A stretch of DNA of 64,000 nt, taken from Actinomycetes bacterium. GTDB taxonomy: Bacteria > Actinomycetota > Thermoleophilia > BMS3ABIN01. The position numbers and the translations under genes were made by a program. This document shows positions 43,699 through 52,103 of this stretch, piece after piece (positions within the stretch are counted from its first letter, which is position 1; the number at the start of each line of letters is the position of its first letter). The notes beneath the pieces are model-generated. The model was not told the DNA's origin, ran no database searches, and saw only the letters and a program-made list of their open reading frames with translations. The DNA is taken from NCBI GenBank assembly GCA_021791195.1, contig JAJYXB010000013.1:19050-83049 (forward strand), written 5' to 3'.

Positions 43699-45183
43699 TT
43701 ATACGGTGGCTTTCTCTTCCGCTGCCCTGATCTCTTCCTCTTCCTCTGCGGTCAGCAGCGGCTGTCCCTGGAGGTAGCGGTCAATCGAGCGGGCGGCGAG
43801 TTTGCCCGCGCCCATCGCCAGGATGACGGTAGCGGCGCCGGTGACGATGTCGCCGCCGGCAAAGACGCCTTCCTTGCTGGTTGCCAGGGTATGCTCGTCG
43901 GCGACGATCAGACCCCACTTGTTGAGCTCCAGGTTTTCCGTGCTCTTGGTCAGCAGCGGATTTGCCCTGGTGCCGATCGCCATGATCACGGTGTCGACCG
44001 GGATGCGGGTTTCCGATCCTTCAACCGGCACCGGCCGCCTGCGGCCGCTGGCATCCGGCTCACCCAGCTCCATCTGGATCACTTCGATCTCCTCCACCCA
44101 GCCTTCCTGGTCGGCGATGATCTGGAGCGGGTTGGTCAGCAGATGGAAGTTGATGCCTTCCTCCTGGGCGTGATGCACCTCTTCGCGGCGGGCCGGCAGC
44201 TCATCCATCGAGCGGCGATAAATCAGATGCACGCTGGCGCCCAGCCTGAGCGCCGTGCGGGCCGCGTCCATGGCCACGTTGCCGCCGCCGACGACCGCGA
44301 CGCGCGCGCCCACCTTGATCGGGGTGTCGTAATCGGGAAAGCGGTATGCCTTCATCAGGTTGGCGCGGGTGAGGAACTCGTTGGCGGAATAGACGCCGTT
44401 GAAGTTCTCGCCGGGGATGTTCATGAACGCCGGCAGGCCGGCGCCGTTGGCGATGAAGACCGCATCATGTCCATTATCGAGCATCTGGTCAACGGTCATC
44501 GTGCGGCCGATGACATGGTCAAGCTTTATCTCGACGCCAAGGCTTTCGACATATTCGCATTCGCGCTGGACAATGTCCTTCGGCAGACGGAACTCGGGGA
44601 TGCCGTAGACCAGCACTCCGCCGGGTTTGTGCAGCGCCTCATAGATAGTGACGTCGTAGCCCAGCTTCGCCAGGTCGCCGGCGCAGGTGAGGCCGGCGGG
44701 GCCGGATCCGACCACGCCCACCTTCCTGCTTTTCCTGGCAGGCACCTCCGGAGCGGCCGCCGCGCCCTGGGAGGCTTCCCAGTCAGCGGCGTAGCGCTCC
44801 AGGCGGCCGATGGCCACCGGCTCGTGCTTCTTGCCCATCAGGCAGAGCTTCTCGCACTGATCCTCCTGCGGACAGACGCGGCCGCAGACAGCGGGGAAGC
44901 TGGTCTTGCGCTTGAGGATAGCGATCGCTTCTGCCGGATCGTCTTCCTCCAGCGCCTTGATGAACTCGGGGATGTCGATGTTGACCGGGCAGCCGGCAAC
45001 ACACTTGGGCTTCTTGCACTGCAGGCAGCGGCTGGCTTCAATCAGCGCCTGCTCACGCGTATAGCCAAGCGAGACCTCGTCGAAATTGGTCGCCCGGACC
45101 TTCGGCTCCTGCTCCGGAATCGCCGTCCGCGGGATCTCGGTTTTTTTCACTTTTTTCTTTCCGCTTTCATCTACGCCAGACAC
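43699..45183 (-). CDS. nfnB: NfnB-like / GltD-type NADPH oxidoreductase subunit
   Basis: 494 residues. N-terminal 4Fe-4S ligands are CLQCKKPKCVAGCPV and CGRVCPQEDQCEKLCLMG. FAD binding is VGVVGSGPAGLTCAGDLAKL and NADP binding is VAVVGGGNVAMDAARTALRL. By itself this resembles glutamate synthase small subunit, but the partner encoded directly upstream is a PyrK/NfnA-type flavoprotein and no glutamate synthase large subunit is near. That makes NfnAB (NADH-dependent reduced ferredoxin:NADP oxidoreductase) or sulfide dehydrogenase the better call. It overlaps nfnA by 13 nt. Confidence 0.87.
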   Translation of the reverse strand: MSGVDESGKKKVKKTEIPRTAIPEQEPKVRATNFDEVSLGYTREQALIEASRCLQCKKPKCVAGCPVNIDIPEFIKALEEDDPAEAIAILKRKTSFPAVCGRVCPQEDQCEKLCLMGKKHEPVAIGRLERYAADWEASQGAAAAPEVPARKSRKVGVVGSGPAGLTCAGDLAKLGYDVTIYEALHKPGGVLVYGIPEFRLPKDIVQRECEYVESLGVEIKLDHVIGRTMTVDQMLDNGHDAVFIANGAGLPAFMNIPGENFNGVYSANEFLTRANLMKAYRFPDYDTPIKVGARVAVVGGGNVAMDAARTALRLGASVHLIYRRSMDELPARREEVHHAQEEGINFHLLTNPLQIIADQEGWVEEIEVIQMELGEPDASGRRRPVPVEGSETRIPVDTVIMAIGTRANPLLTKSTENLELNKWGLIVADEHTLATSKEGVFAGGDIVTGAATVILAMGAGKLAARSIDRYLQGQPLLTAEEEEEIRAAEEKATV

Positions 45184-46016
45184 TGCGCATCACCCCGGCA
45201 TTCCAAGTAAAGGTCGTATGATATTTTTTCCTGTTCCAGATACTGGCGCTGACGGGCCATCAGCTCGTCGAAATTCACCTGGTGGCCGTCGAACTCCGGT
45301 CCATCGACGCAGACAAACCTGGTCTCGCCGCCGACGCTGACGCGGCAGGCGCCGCACATGCCGGTGCCGTCCACCATGATCGAGTTGAGACTGACCAGCG
45401 TCTTCACCCCCAGCGCCTCGGTGGTCTTGCAGCAGAACTTCATCATGATGCCGGGTCCGATGGCGTAGACAAGGTCGACGTCGCCGGTTTCGCAGAGTTC
45501 GTGAAGCGGCTCCGTGACCAGGCACTTGCGGCCGTAACTGCCGTCGTCGGTGGTGACGATCACCTCGTCGCTCACCTCTTTCATCTTGTCCTCCCAAAGC
45601 AGCAGGTGCTTGTTGCGCGCCGCCACGATCGAGATCACCTTGTTGCCCGCCTTCTTCAGCTCGCGGGCGATCGGGTAGACCGGCGCCACGCCGACGCCGC
45701 CGCCGGCACAGACCACGGTGCCGTAGTTCTCGATCTCGCTGGGGATGCCCAGCGGGCCGATGAAGTTGGCGATCGAGTCGCCGGCGTTCAGCGTCTGCAG
45801 CTGCCGCGTGGACTTGCCGATCGCCTGCACGACGATAGTGATCGTGCCCCTGTCGCGGTCGAAATCGGCGATCGTCAGCGGGATGCGCTCCCCCTCTTCG
45901 TTGATCCGTAAAACTATGAACTGCCCCGCCTGGGCGGCCTGCGCCACCGCGGGGGCCTCGATGACCTGCATGTACACGTCATCCGAGTAATCGACTTTTT
46001 CCAGTATCTTGTACAT
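45171..46016 (-). CDS. nfnA: NfnA-like FAD / 2Fe-2S subunit
   Basis: 281 residues. A ferredoxin-NADP-reductase fold has FAD block RIPLTIADFDRDRGTITIVV and NAD block VVCAGGGVGVAPVYPIAREL. The C-terminal 2Fe-2S site is GTGMCGACRVSVGG with a later Cys in TRFVCVDGPEF, as in PyrK and NfnA. With NfnB it would bifurcate or confurcate electrons between NADPH, NADH and ferredoxin, which suits an acetogen-like metabolism. AAGGAGG lies 6 nt before ATG 46016. The 219-bp gap to acsE may hold its own promoter, but I see no convincing pair of boxes. Confidence 0.87.
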   Translation of the reverse strand: MYKILEKVDYSDDVYMQVIEAPAVAQAAQAGQFIVLRINEEGERIPLTIADFDRDRGTITIVVQAIGKSTRQLQTLNAGDSIANFIGPLGIPSEIENYGTVVCAGGGVGVAPVYPIARELKKAGNKVISIVAARNKHLLLWEDKMKEVSDEVIVTTDDGSYGRKCLVTEPLHELCETGDVDLVYAIGPGIMMKFCCKTTEALGVKTLVSLNSIMVDGTGMCGACRVSVGGETRFVCVDGPEFDGHQVNFDELMARQRQYLEQEKISYDLYLECRGDAQCLA

Positions 46017-46177
46017 CTGCCTCCTTCAACTCATCCCTGGATCAAAATGATCAACTTGTCAAGTTTCCGTTACAAAAATATTGCCTGCCCCTGAAGCCAA
46101 TCTGACAATCTCCAGAAGCTCATCCTCGATCAGATGAATGACCATTTTAATGGAAAAACGAGCATTTTAACATTTTG

Positions 46178-46214
46178 CCGGCGCCGGGCGCAGGGCGCTC
46201 TCCGGTGCCGGGCG
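46178..46214. repeat. GC-rich 13-bp direct repeat downstream of acsE
   Basis: CCGGCGCCGGGCG (46178-46190) recurs with one mismatch at 46202-46214. Each copy is partly palindromic, so the stretch may fold after the acsE stop. No T-run follows directly, so a terminator is not claimed. Confidence 0.55.
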
Positions 46215-46235
46215 TTCATGATGCCGGATGCCGGA

Positions 46236-47018
46236 TTATTTCAGCTCCGCGTCCGAGATCGAATAGAGCGCTTCGTCGCTGAGGTCGTTGATCAGCCTGA
46301 CCGTGCGCATCATCTCCGGATCCTTGGCGTTAAGGATGGCAGAGGTCATGCCGCAGGCGACGAGCATCGGCAGATAAACGCGCTCGATGGAACTGCGCAG
46401 CTCGTCGGGGGCGCCGTTGGAAACGTTGGAGAGGCCGCAGGTCATCTGCACCGGCTCCTCGAACAGCTCGCCGAGGCCCCGGACCACGTCCATCACCGGC
46501 ACGGCGTGGTCCTGGGCGACGCCGATCGGCATGACGATGGGATCGATCCAGATCTTCGAATTGGGGACGCCGGCCTCGTTGGCCGCCATGACCAGCTCGT
46601 AGGCGATCGCCAGCCGCTCGTTGGCGTCCTTGGGGATATGTGTCGACATTGTCAGGCCGATGATCTCGCATTCATACCTGGCCGCCAGCGGCAGGATGTG
46701 CGCCATCTTGTCCGGCTGGGCGCTGAAAGAGTTCAGCAGCGGCGGCTTCTTGCAGGCCTTGACGCCGGCTTCCATCGCCTCGTGATTGCTGGTGTCGAGA
46801 CAGAGCTGCAGGTCGGAGACCTCCTGGATGATGTTCACCATCCACTCCATCAGCTCGGGGCCGCCCTTGCGCGCCGGACCCAGGTTGATGTCCAGCAGGT
46901 CGGCACCGGCTTCCGTGCATTCGCGCGCGAGCTTCTGGATCGGCTCCGGGTTACGCTCCTGCATCGCGGCGCCGATTGACTTGCTCATCACGTTGATGTT
47001 CTCAGCGATTGCCTTCAT
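46236..47018 (-). CDS. acsE: Methyl-THF:corrinoid/iron-sulfur protein methyltransferase
   Basis: 260 residues from the ATG at 47018, preceded by AGGAGG 5 nt upstream. A longer frame runs into metF but is Arg/Ser-rich and unlike the family. A TIM-barrel pterin-binding domain shows AIAENINVMSKSIGAAMQ, GADLLDINLGPARKGG, PELMEWMVNIIQEV and TCGLSNVSNGAP. The enzyme moves the methyl group from methyl-THF to cob(I)amide on AcsCD, joining the methyl branch to acetyl-CoA synthase. It is 25 bp after metF. Confidence 0.95.
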   Translation of the reverse strand: MKAIAENINVMSKSIGAAMQERNPEPIQKLARECTEAGADLLDINLGPARKGGPELMEWMVNIIQEVSDLQLCLDTSNHEAMEAGVKACKKPPLLNSFSAQPDKMAHILPLAARYECEIIGLTMSTHIPKDANERLAIAYELVMAANEAGVPNSKIWIDPIVMPIGVAQDHAVPVMDVVRGLGELFEEPVQMTCGLSNVSNGAPDELRSSIERVYLPMLVACGMTSAILNAKDPEMMRTVRLINDLSDEALYSISDAELK

Positions 47019-47043
47019 TAAACCTCCTGTATTCTTTTGCCTG

Positions 47044-47949
47044 CTATTTGAGGTGCGCGCGCCTGACGATCTCCGGCACGGCTGCTTCCCACTCGACCGC
47101 CATGATGTGCACGCCGGCCACGCCTTCGATCTCTTTGACCTCGTTGATGACATCGACGCAAACCTGGATGCCCTCGTCCTGCGCATCTTCCGCCGCGGCC
47201 ATCCGCTCCACGACCGCGTCAGGCACATCCATGCCGGCCACCCGGTTCTTCATGTACTTCGCCATGCCCGCGCTCTTGAGCGGCGCCACCCCGGCCAGGA
47301 TGCGGCAGCCCTCGGTGACGCCCAGCTCCCGGCACTGGTGCATGAACTCTTTAAACTTGTCCACGTTGAAAATGATCTGTGTCTGAACGAAGTCGACGCC
47401 GGCCTCGACTTTCTTCGCCAGCCGCAGGGCCCGGTACGGGAAGGGATCGGCGTAGGGATTGGCGGCGGCGCCGATGAACAGCTGCGGGGTGGCGCCGGCG
47501 ATCTCGTCTCCGTTCTGGAAAACCGGGCCGTCGCGCATGTCCCGCGCCATTCTGATCAGCGTCACCGAATCGAGATCGAAGACTCCCACCGCTTCCGGAT
47601 GATTGCCGAAACTCTGATGGTCGCCGGTGAGGCACAGCAGGTTGCTGATTCCCAGCGCCGCCGCGCCCAGGATGTCCGCCTGCATCGCCAGCCGGTTGCG
47701 ATCGCGGCAGGTCATCTGCATTACCGGCTCCAGACCCTGGTCGAGGCAGATCTTCGCCGCCGCGGCGCTGGCCATGCGCACGATCGCGGTCTGGTTGTCA
47801 GTGATGTTGACCGCATCCACATGGCCCTTGAGGATGTTGGCCTTGTCGATGATCACCTGCGGATCGGCGTTCCTGGGCGGGCCAAGCTCGCCGGTGACGG
47901 CGAAACCGCCGGCATCCAGGATCTGCTTCAGATTCACGCCGCCGCTCAC
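47044..47949 (-). CDS. metF: Methylenetetrahydrofolate reductase MetF
   Basis: 301 residues from the GTG at 47949, which overlaps the metV stop (GTGA). TIM-barrel FAD enzyme with GELGPPRNADPQVIIDKA, DAVNITDNQTAIVRMASAA, CRDRNRLAMQADILGAAALG and LLCLTGDHQSFG, all MTHFR signatures. It reduces methylene-THF to methyl-THF. Coupling to metV shows that it is the two-subunit MetVF type known from acetogens; its electron donor may be the fusion oxidoreductase encoded just upstream of metV. Confidence 0.94.
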   Translation of the reverse strand: MSGGVNLKQILDAGGFAVTGELGPPRNADPQVIIDKANILKGHVDAVNITDNQTAIVRMASAAAAKICLDQGLEPVMQMTCRDRNRLAMQADILGAAALGISNLLCLTGDHQSFGNHPEAVGVFDLDSVTLIRMARDMRDGPVFQNGDEIAGATPQLFIGAAANPYADPFPYRALRLAKKVEAGVDFVQTQIIFNVDKFKEFMHQCRELGVTEGCRILAGVAPLKSAGMAKYMKNRVAGMDVPDAVVERMAAAEDAQDEGIQVCVDVINEVKEIEGVAGVHIMAVEWEAAVPEIVRRAHLK

Positions 47950-48614
47950 GGCTTGAAGCCTTCCTTCTTCATCGTGCGTGGACCGCCGGAGTTGGAGACG
48001 TTCCACTTCTTCGGGCCAAGGATGCGCGCCAGCGTGTCAAGGTCACCCAGCGCCGCCAGCCGGTCGTAGATCTCCTGCCAGGCGCAGGGCACATCCGGCG
48101 AGATCTCGCAGCGGCCGTTCTGCGAGCCGCCGCAGGGTCCGTTGAGCAGCGTCTTGGCGCAGCGCGCGACGGGGCAGACGCCGCCGGTGAACCCGATGAC
48201 GCAGAAACCACACGAGACGCAGTACTCGGTCCAGACATGGTGCTCCTTGACGTAGCCGATCATGTTTGTGTTCATCGCCGGCGCGACCCGTTTTCCCGGA
48301 TAACGGACCGCGAGCCCCTGGGGGCCGATGCCGCAGGCGGTAGACAGCACCACGTCAGCCTGACCGACCTGCGCGCTGATGGAATCAAGATACTCGTTCT
48401 CGCACTGGCGCAGCACGGTGACGGTCTTAACGCTGCCCTCGATGCCGTCCCGGCGGCGCGCGATCCTGAGCTGCGCCGCCAGCTGCTCGGCCTCCTTCTC
48501 GCCGCCGCTGAGACTGACCGCGACGCAGGTGTTGCAGCCGACCACGAGCACGTGCCTGTGCGCGTCGGTCATGCGCCTGATCTCGTCAAAATTTTTACGT
48601 TCGGCTGTGATCAT
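47946..48614 (-). CDS. metV: Methylenetetrahydrofolate reductase partner subunit MetV
   Basis: 222 residues. The C-terminal cysteine set YCVSCGFCVIGFTGGVCPVA, RCAKTLLNGPCGGSQNGRCE and PCAWQEIYDRL is the MTHFR C-terminal/zinc-Fe-S domain, and the N-terminus has VLVVGCNTCVAVSLSGGEKE. MetV carries Fe-S clusters and contacts MetF in acetogens. It is followed by metF with a 4-nt overlap and preceded by the GltD/ferredoxin fusion 16 bp away. Confidence 0.93.
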   Translation of the reverse strand: MITAERKNFDEIRRMTDAHRHVLVVGCNTCVAVSLSGGEKEAEQLAAQLRIARRRDGIEGSVKTVTVLRQCENEYLDSISAQVGQADVVLSTACGIGPQGLAVRYPGKRVAPAMNTNMIGYVKEHHVWTEYCVSCGFCVIGFTGGVCPVARCAKTLLNGPCGGSQNGRCEISPDVPCAWQEIYDRLAALGDLDTLARILGPKKWNVSNSGGPRTMKKEGFKP

Positions 48615-48630
48615 GATTCCGGTCCGGCCA

Positions 48631-50649
48631 TCAGACTTTCGGTCTGCATTTTAGTTCGGGCTCCACCCGCAGCTCGATCGCATCGGGCTCGAGGCCCGCT
48701 TCCGCGATGGCTTTTTGCGCCTCGGCCACCGCCGCCCGCGTCTGCCGGTGCCCATGGATGAAGTGGCCGTCGTCATCTTCGCTGCAAACGGCGACGTAGA
48801 CCTTGTCCGCGCCGGCCTCGAACGCATGCAGCAGCAGCCGCACGCTCAGTCGGCCGGTGCAGGGCAGCTGCACGAGCGGCGCCTCAGGCTCGACTCTCGA
48901 CTGCGAGTACCAGCAACCGAACTCCAGCGCGGAAGCTTCGCCGAGCGCGGCGTCGATTTCGCCTTCCATCCCGGCCTCACTCACCGCTTCCAGGTCGATC
49001 GCCTTGACCGGACATTGCGTGAAGCAGATCCCGCATGCCTGGCAGTGCTCGGGTGAGATGCCACCCAGGCCGTCGCCATCAGCCCACGGCGCGCCATACG
49101 GACAGACGCGCACACAGGTAAGGCAGGAGATGCATTTCAGCTGCGAGTACCGGGCGCCGCCGGCGCAGAGCAGGCAGCGGGAGGCCTCGCAGCGGGCATC
49201 CACCTCGGGCAGGCCCAGCTCGATCTCGCCGAAATCGCCGGTCCGGTCATCTGCCGGCCGTGCCGGCGTCCGCCGCCGCGGCGCTTTTCGAACCTTGTCG
49301 CCGATGCTGGCAGGCAGTTCGCCCACCGGCCTGGGCTCTTGAGGAAAATCGACTCGTACGCCCAGGTAGCGCGCCACCGCGATCGCCGCCCGCTTGCCGC
49401 TGGCCAGGGCGCTCACCGCCGTTCCGGGACCGGTCACGACCTCGCCGCTGGCAAAGACGCCGCGGCGGGTGGTGGTGCACTGCTCCCGGTCGAAAATGAG
49501 GATGCCGCGCTCGTTGACATCCGGTCCTGCCTTTGTCAGAAAAGAAAGGTTTGACATCTGGCCGATGGCGATAATGACCGTGTCGCCCGGAATCACGGAA
49601 AGCTCGGTCTCGCAGAACCGCGGCGCGAAGCGCCCCTGCCCGTCGAAGACCGCCTCACACTTCTTCACCTGGAGTCCCTCCACCCTGTCGTCGCCCACGA
49701 CTGCGTTCGGACCCTGGCTGCAGACGATGCGGATGCCTTCCGCGACAGCGTCCTCGATCTCCCAGCTGTGGGCCGGCATCTCGTAGTCGGCCTCGAGGCA
49801 GACCATGGTCACCTTGCCGCCGGTGACACGCCGGGCCGAGCGGGCGACGTCGATGGCGACGTTGCCGCCGCCGATGACGATTATATCCTCGCCAAGCTCC
49901 GGCACCTCGCGCCCGGCGTTGACCGCTTCAAGGAAGGGAACCGCCAGCAGCACCTGCGGCAAATCCACACCGGGGATCGGCAGCGAACGGCTCTCGGAGA
50001 GGCCCACGGCGATCAGCACCGCGTCATACTCCGCCGCCAGCTCATCAAAATCTATGTCCCTGCCGACGGCGGCGCCGGTTCTGATCTCGACGCCCATGCC
50101 GCGGATGTATCCGATGTCCTCGTCGAGGATGTCCTTTGGCAGGCGGTAGTTGAGGATGCCGGTGCGCAGGAAGCCGCCCGCTTCCGGCTGGCTTTCATAG
50201 ATGACCGGCTCAACGCCCAGCAACGCCAGGTCATGCGCCGCGCCCAGCCCGGAAGGGCCGGAGCCGATGATGGCAACTTTCTTCCCGGTGGTAAACTCCG
50301 TTCCCGGCGGCTCGTAGCCCAGGCCGGCAGCCCTGGCGCCGTCTGACGCCACCCGCTTCAGGTTGCAGATGGCGATGGGCTCGTCTACATCGCCGCGGCG
50401 GCAGGCATCCTCGCAGGGATGGGCGCAGATGCGGCCGATCGACTGCGGCAGGGGGTTGGTCTCGCGGATGATCGCCAGCGCCTCCGCCGGCTTGCCCTCG
50501 GCAACCTTCTGGATATACCGCTGCGCGTCGGTATGGATCGGACAGGCCACCTGGCAAGGCGGCCGTTTAAGCGCATCCCCCGATACCGGACGGCTGAAGG
50601 AACGTGCGATTGTCTGATTATCTTTCAAAAATATGGTGCGAGCACTCAA
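48631..50649 (-). CDS. GltD-type flavoprotein fused to 2x4Fe-4S ferredoxin and MvhD-like domain
   Basis: 672 residues. Order: N-terminal Fe-S helical domain (PPCQVACPIHTDAQRYI; CAHPCEDACRRGDVDE), FAD domain (IIGSGPSGLGAAHDLALLG), NAD(P) domain (IIVIGGGNVAIDVARSARR), then at about 475-560 Cys-rich CEASRCLLC, CISCLTCVRVCPYG and CQACGICFTQCPVKAI. The C-terminal 100 residues resemble MvhD, the 2Fe-2S protein linking hydrogenase to heterodisulfide reductase (LPCTGRLSVRLLLHAFEAG). The usual second cysteine motif is altered to VCSEDDDGHFIHGH. TTG 50649 is the likely start. Placed before metV-metF, it is a candidate electron donor or bifurcating partner for MTHFR. Confidence 0.85.
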   Translation of the reverse strand: MSARTIFLKDNQTIARSFSRPVSGDALKRPPCQVACPIHTDAQRYIQKVAEGKPAEALAIIRETNPLPQSIGRICAHPCEDACRRGDVDEPIAICNLKRVASDGARAAGLGYEPPGTEFTTGKKVAIIGSGPSGLGAAHDLALLGVEPVIYESQPEAGGFLRTGILNYRLPKDILDEDIGYIRGMGVEIRTGAAVGRDIDFDELAAEYDAVLIAVGLSESRSLPIPGVDLPQVLLAVPFLEAVNAGREVPELGEDIIVIGGGNVAIDVARSARRVTGGKVTMVCLEADYEMPAHSWEIEDAVAEGIRIVCSQGPNAVVGDDRVEGLQVKKCEAVFDGQGRFAPRFCETELSVIPGDTVIIAIGQMSNLSFLTKAGPDVNERGILIFDREQCTTTRRGVFASGEVVTGPGTAVSALASGKRAAIAVARYLGVRVDFPQEPRPVGELPASIGDKVRKAPRRRTPARPADDRTGDFGEIELGLPEVDARCEASRCLLCAGGARYSQLKCISCLTCVRVCPYGAPWADGDGLGGISPEHCQACGICFTQCPVKAIDLEAVSEAGMEGEIDAALGEASALEFGCWYSQSRVEPEAPLVQLPCTGRLSVRLLLHAFEAGADKVYVAVCSEDDDGHFIHGHRQTRAAVAEAQKAIAEAGLEPDAIELRVEPELKCRPKV

Positions 50650-50666
50650 GAGTGACGGTTTTCATT

Positions 50667-52013
50667 CTACGCCGCGCTCCACTGCCGCAGGAATTTCGGG
50701 ATGTCCGCCGCCTCGCGCACGCCCACCTGCACCTGCCAGCCATCCCCCAGCTCCTCCTCCAGCTCGCCGGAGATCTGTGCGACGTAGCCGGGGATGATGA
50801 CGTTCTTGTGCGGCGCTTTCTCCTCGATGCCGCTTTTCTTCAGGAAAGGAGCGATGGCGTCGGCCACGAACTTGCCGGCCGCCCAGGCGGTCAGCACCGA
50901 CTGGCCTTCCACATCCATGATCGCCAGCCAGGCGGGCATCTTGCTCGCCTCCACCTCGGACGACACCGTGAAATACGTCAGCGAGAAATTCGTGGTGACG
51001 ATGATCGGCGCTTCCGGGCCGGGATCGTTGACCGGATAGATGCCCTGATCCATCTGCATCGGCTTCTGCGGGTCAGTGTAGATATTCTGCGAGAGGTACA
51101 GCAGCGGCAGCGTCCGCGCCGGATCCAGATCGGAGAGGATGACAAAGCCGGCATACTTGGCGATGAAAACCGAGGCGTAGACAGCCTCCAGCATCCTGTC
51201 GTCCGTCATGTTGCAGGGAAAGCCGATGGTGGGGAAACCGAGCGCCCGGAAGGTCTTCTTGACCGCCGAACGCCGGATCAGGGTCTGATCCATCAGCACA
51301 TCGCCGAGGCTGCTGGAGGACGGATCGAGCACGACGTCCTTAAAGTCGCCATCGAGCGCTTTCTGTCCCAGCTCGGCCAGCTTGTCAAGCGTGCCGGCCT
51401 TGATGGCGAAAGGCACATCCAGCTCCCTGGCCACGGCCGCCACCGCGTCAAAATTCGATTCGGATGCCGCATACAACAGCGGTTTCTTGTCCTTGAGCGG
51501 CTCCGCGGCCGCCTTGAGCGCGGCAGCGTCATCGCTGACCAGCACCAGCGCGGCGCCACAGCCTGCGTCGACCTTCGCCGCCAGCGCCGCCAGCGCGGCT
51601 CCATCGGCGGCCTTGATCGCCGCCACGCGCGGCCGCAACGTACGGCCGACATAATTGAACTGCTGCTCCTTGAGCTGACGCATGAGCGTATCCACCTGGG
51701 CGTCATCCATCGCGTCGGTGATCATCACGCCAAGACCAGGCATGTGCTCAAAACGCTTCTCATGCCGGTACATGACTGTCTCCTCGCCGACAGTGACGGC
51801 CAGATCGCCGGCGCCCACGGTCACCTTGCGCACCGGCGGAGCCGATGCCTCGCCGAGCGCCGCCTTGGCCTCATCAGAAACATAGGGGCACTTGTCCAGC
51901 TCCGCCTTGCCGGCAGCCAGCTGCATCGCAAACGCCATGCACGTCGGAAAACCACATTCCTTGCAGTTGGTCTTGGCCAGCAGTTTAAAGATTTGCAGAC
52001 CGCTTAAAGCCAC
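50667..52013 (-). CDS. acsC: Corrinoid/iron-sulfur protein large subunit
   Basis: 448 residues from the GTG at 52013, chosen because GGGAG lies 8 nt upstream and the protein then begins ALSGLQIFKLL like family members; a GTG at 52022 is too close to that site. The 4Fe-4S ligands are TNCKECGFPTCMAFAMQLA and DKCPYVSDE. The rest is a TIM barrel plus a C-terminal cobamide-binding domain. With AcsD it carries the methyl group from AcsE to AcsB. A copy of the GGGACACC repeat lies in the gap to acsB. Confidence 0.95.
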   Translation of the reverse strand: MALSGLQIFKLLAKTNCKECGFPTCMAFAMQLAAGKAELDKCPYVSDEAKAALGEASAPPVRKVTVGAGDLAVTVGEETVMYRHEKRFEHMPGLGVMITDAMDDAQVDTLMRQLKEQQFNYVGRTLRPRVAAIKAADGAALAALAAKVDAGCGAALVLVSDDAAALKAAAEPLKDKKPLLYAASESNFDAVAAVARELDVPFAIKAGTLDKLAELGQKALDGDFKDVVLDPSSSSLGDVLMDQTLIRRSAVKKTFRALGFPTIGFPCNMTDDRMLEAVYASVFIAKYAGFVILSDLDPARTLPLLYLSQNIYTDPQKPMQMDQGIYPVNDPGPEAPIIVTTNFSLTYFTVSSEVEASKMPAWLAIMDVEGQSVLTAWAAGKFVADAIAPFLKKSGIEEKAPHKNVIIPGYVAQISGELEEELGDGWQVQVGVREAADIPKFLRQWSAA

Positions 52014-52047
52014 GGCACACACTCCCTTCGAATGCTACGTAAGAATT

Positions 52048-52103
52048 GACACTTCCTGGAAAAATGTAAGGTGTCCCGGGTTTTGCGTCTCGGGGTTTTG
52101 CGT
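52048..52103 (-). repeat. Palindromic GGGACACC repeat, copy 2 (between acsB and acsC)
   Basis: GACAC (52048-52052) pairs with GTGTC (52071-52075), and the strand reads AAAACCCGGGACACC after the acsB stop (52104-52106). The opening is itself duplicated: GTTTTGCG-type units at 52074-52087 and 52088-52102 form a near-tandem pair. It lies inside the acs operon, so it could affect mRNA processing between acsB and acsC. Confidence 0.65.

Noticed and set aside
46035..46063. TTGACA on the minus strand upstream of nfnA, considered as a promoter
   Set aside because: The hexamer at 17 nt spacing is CAGGGA and no acceptable -10 exists nearby, so the -35-like match alone is not enough.
47019..47228. Longer version of acsE starting inside metF
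   Set aside because: The added 70 residues are Arg/Ser-rich shadow coding; the ATG at 47018 has AGGAGG and fits the family length.
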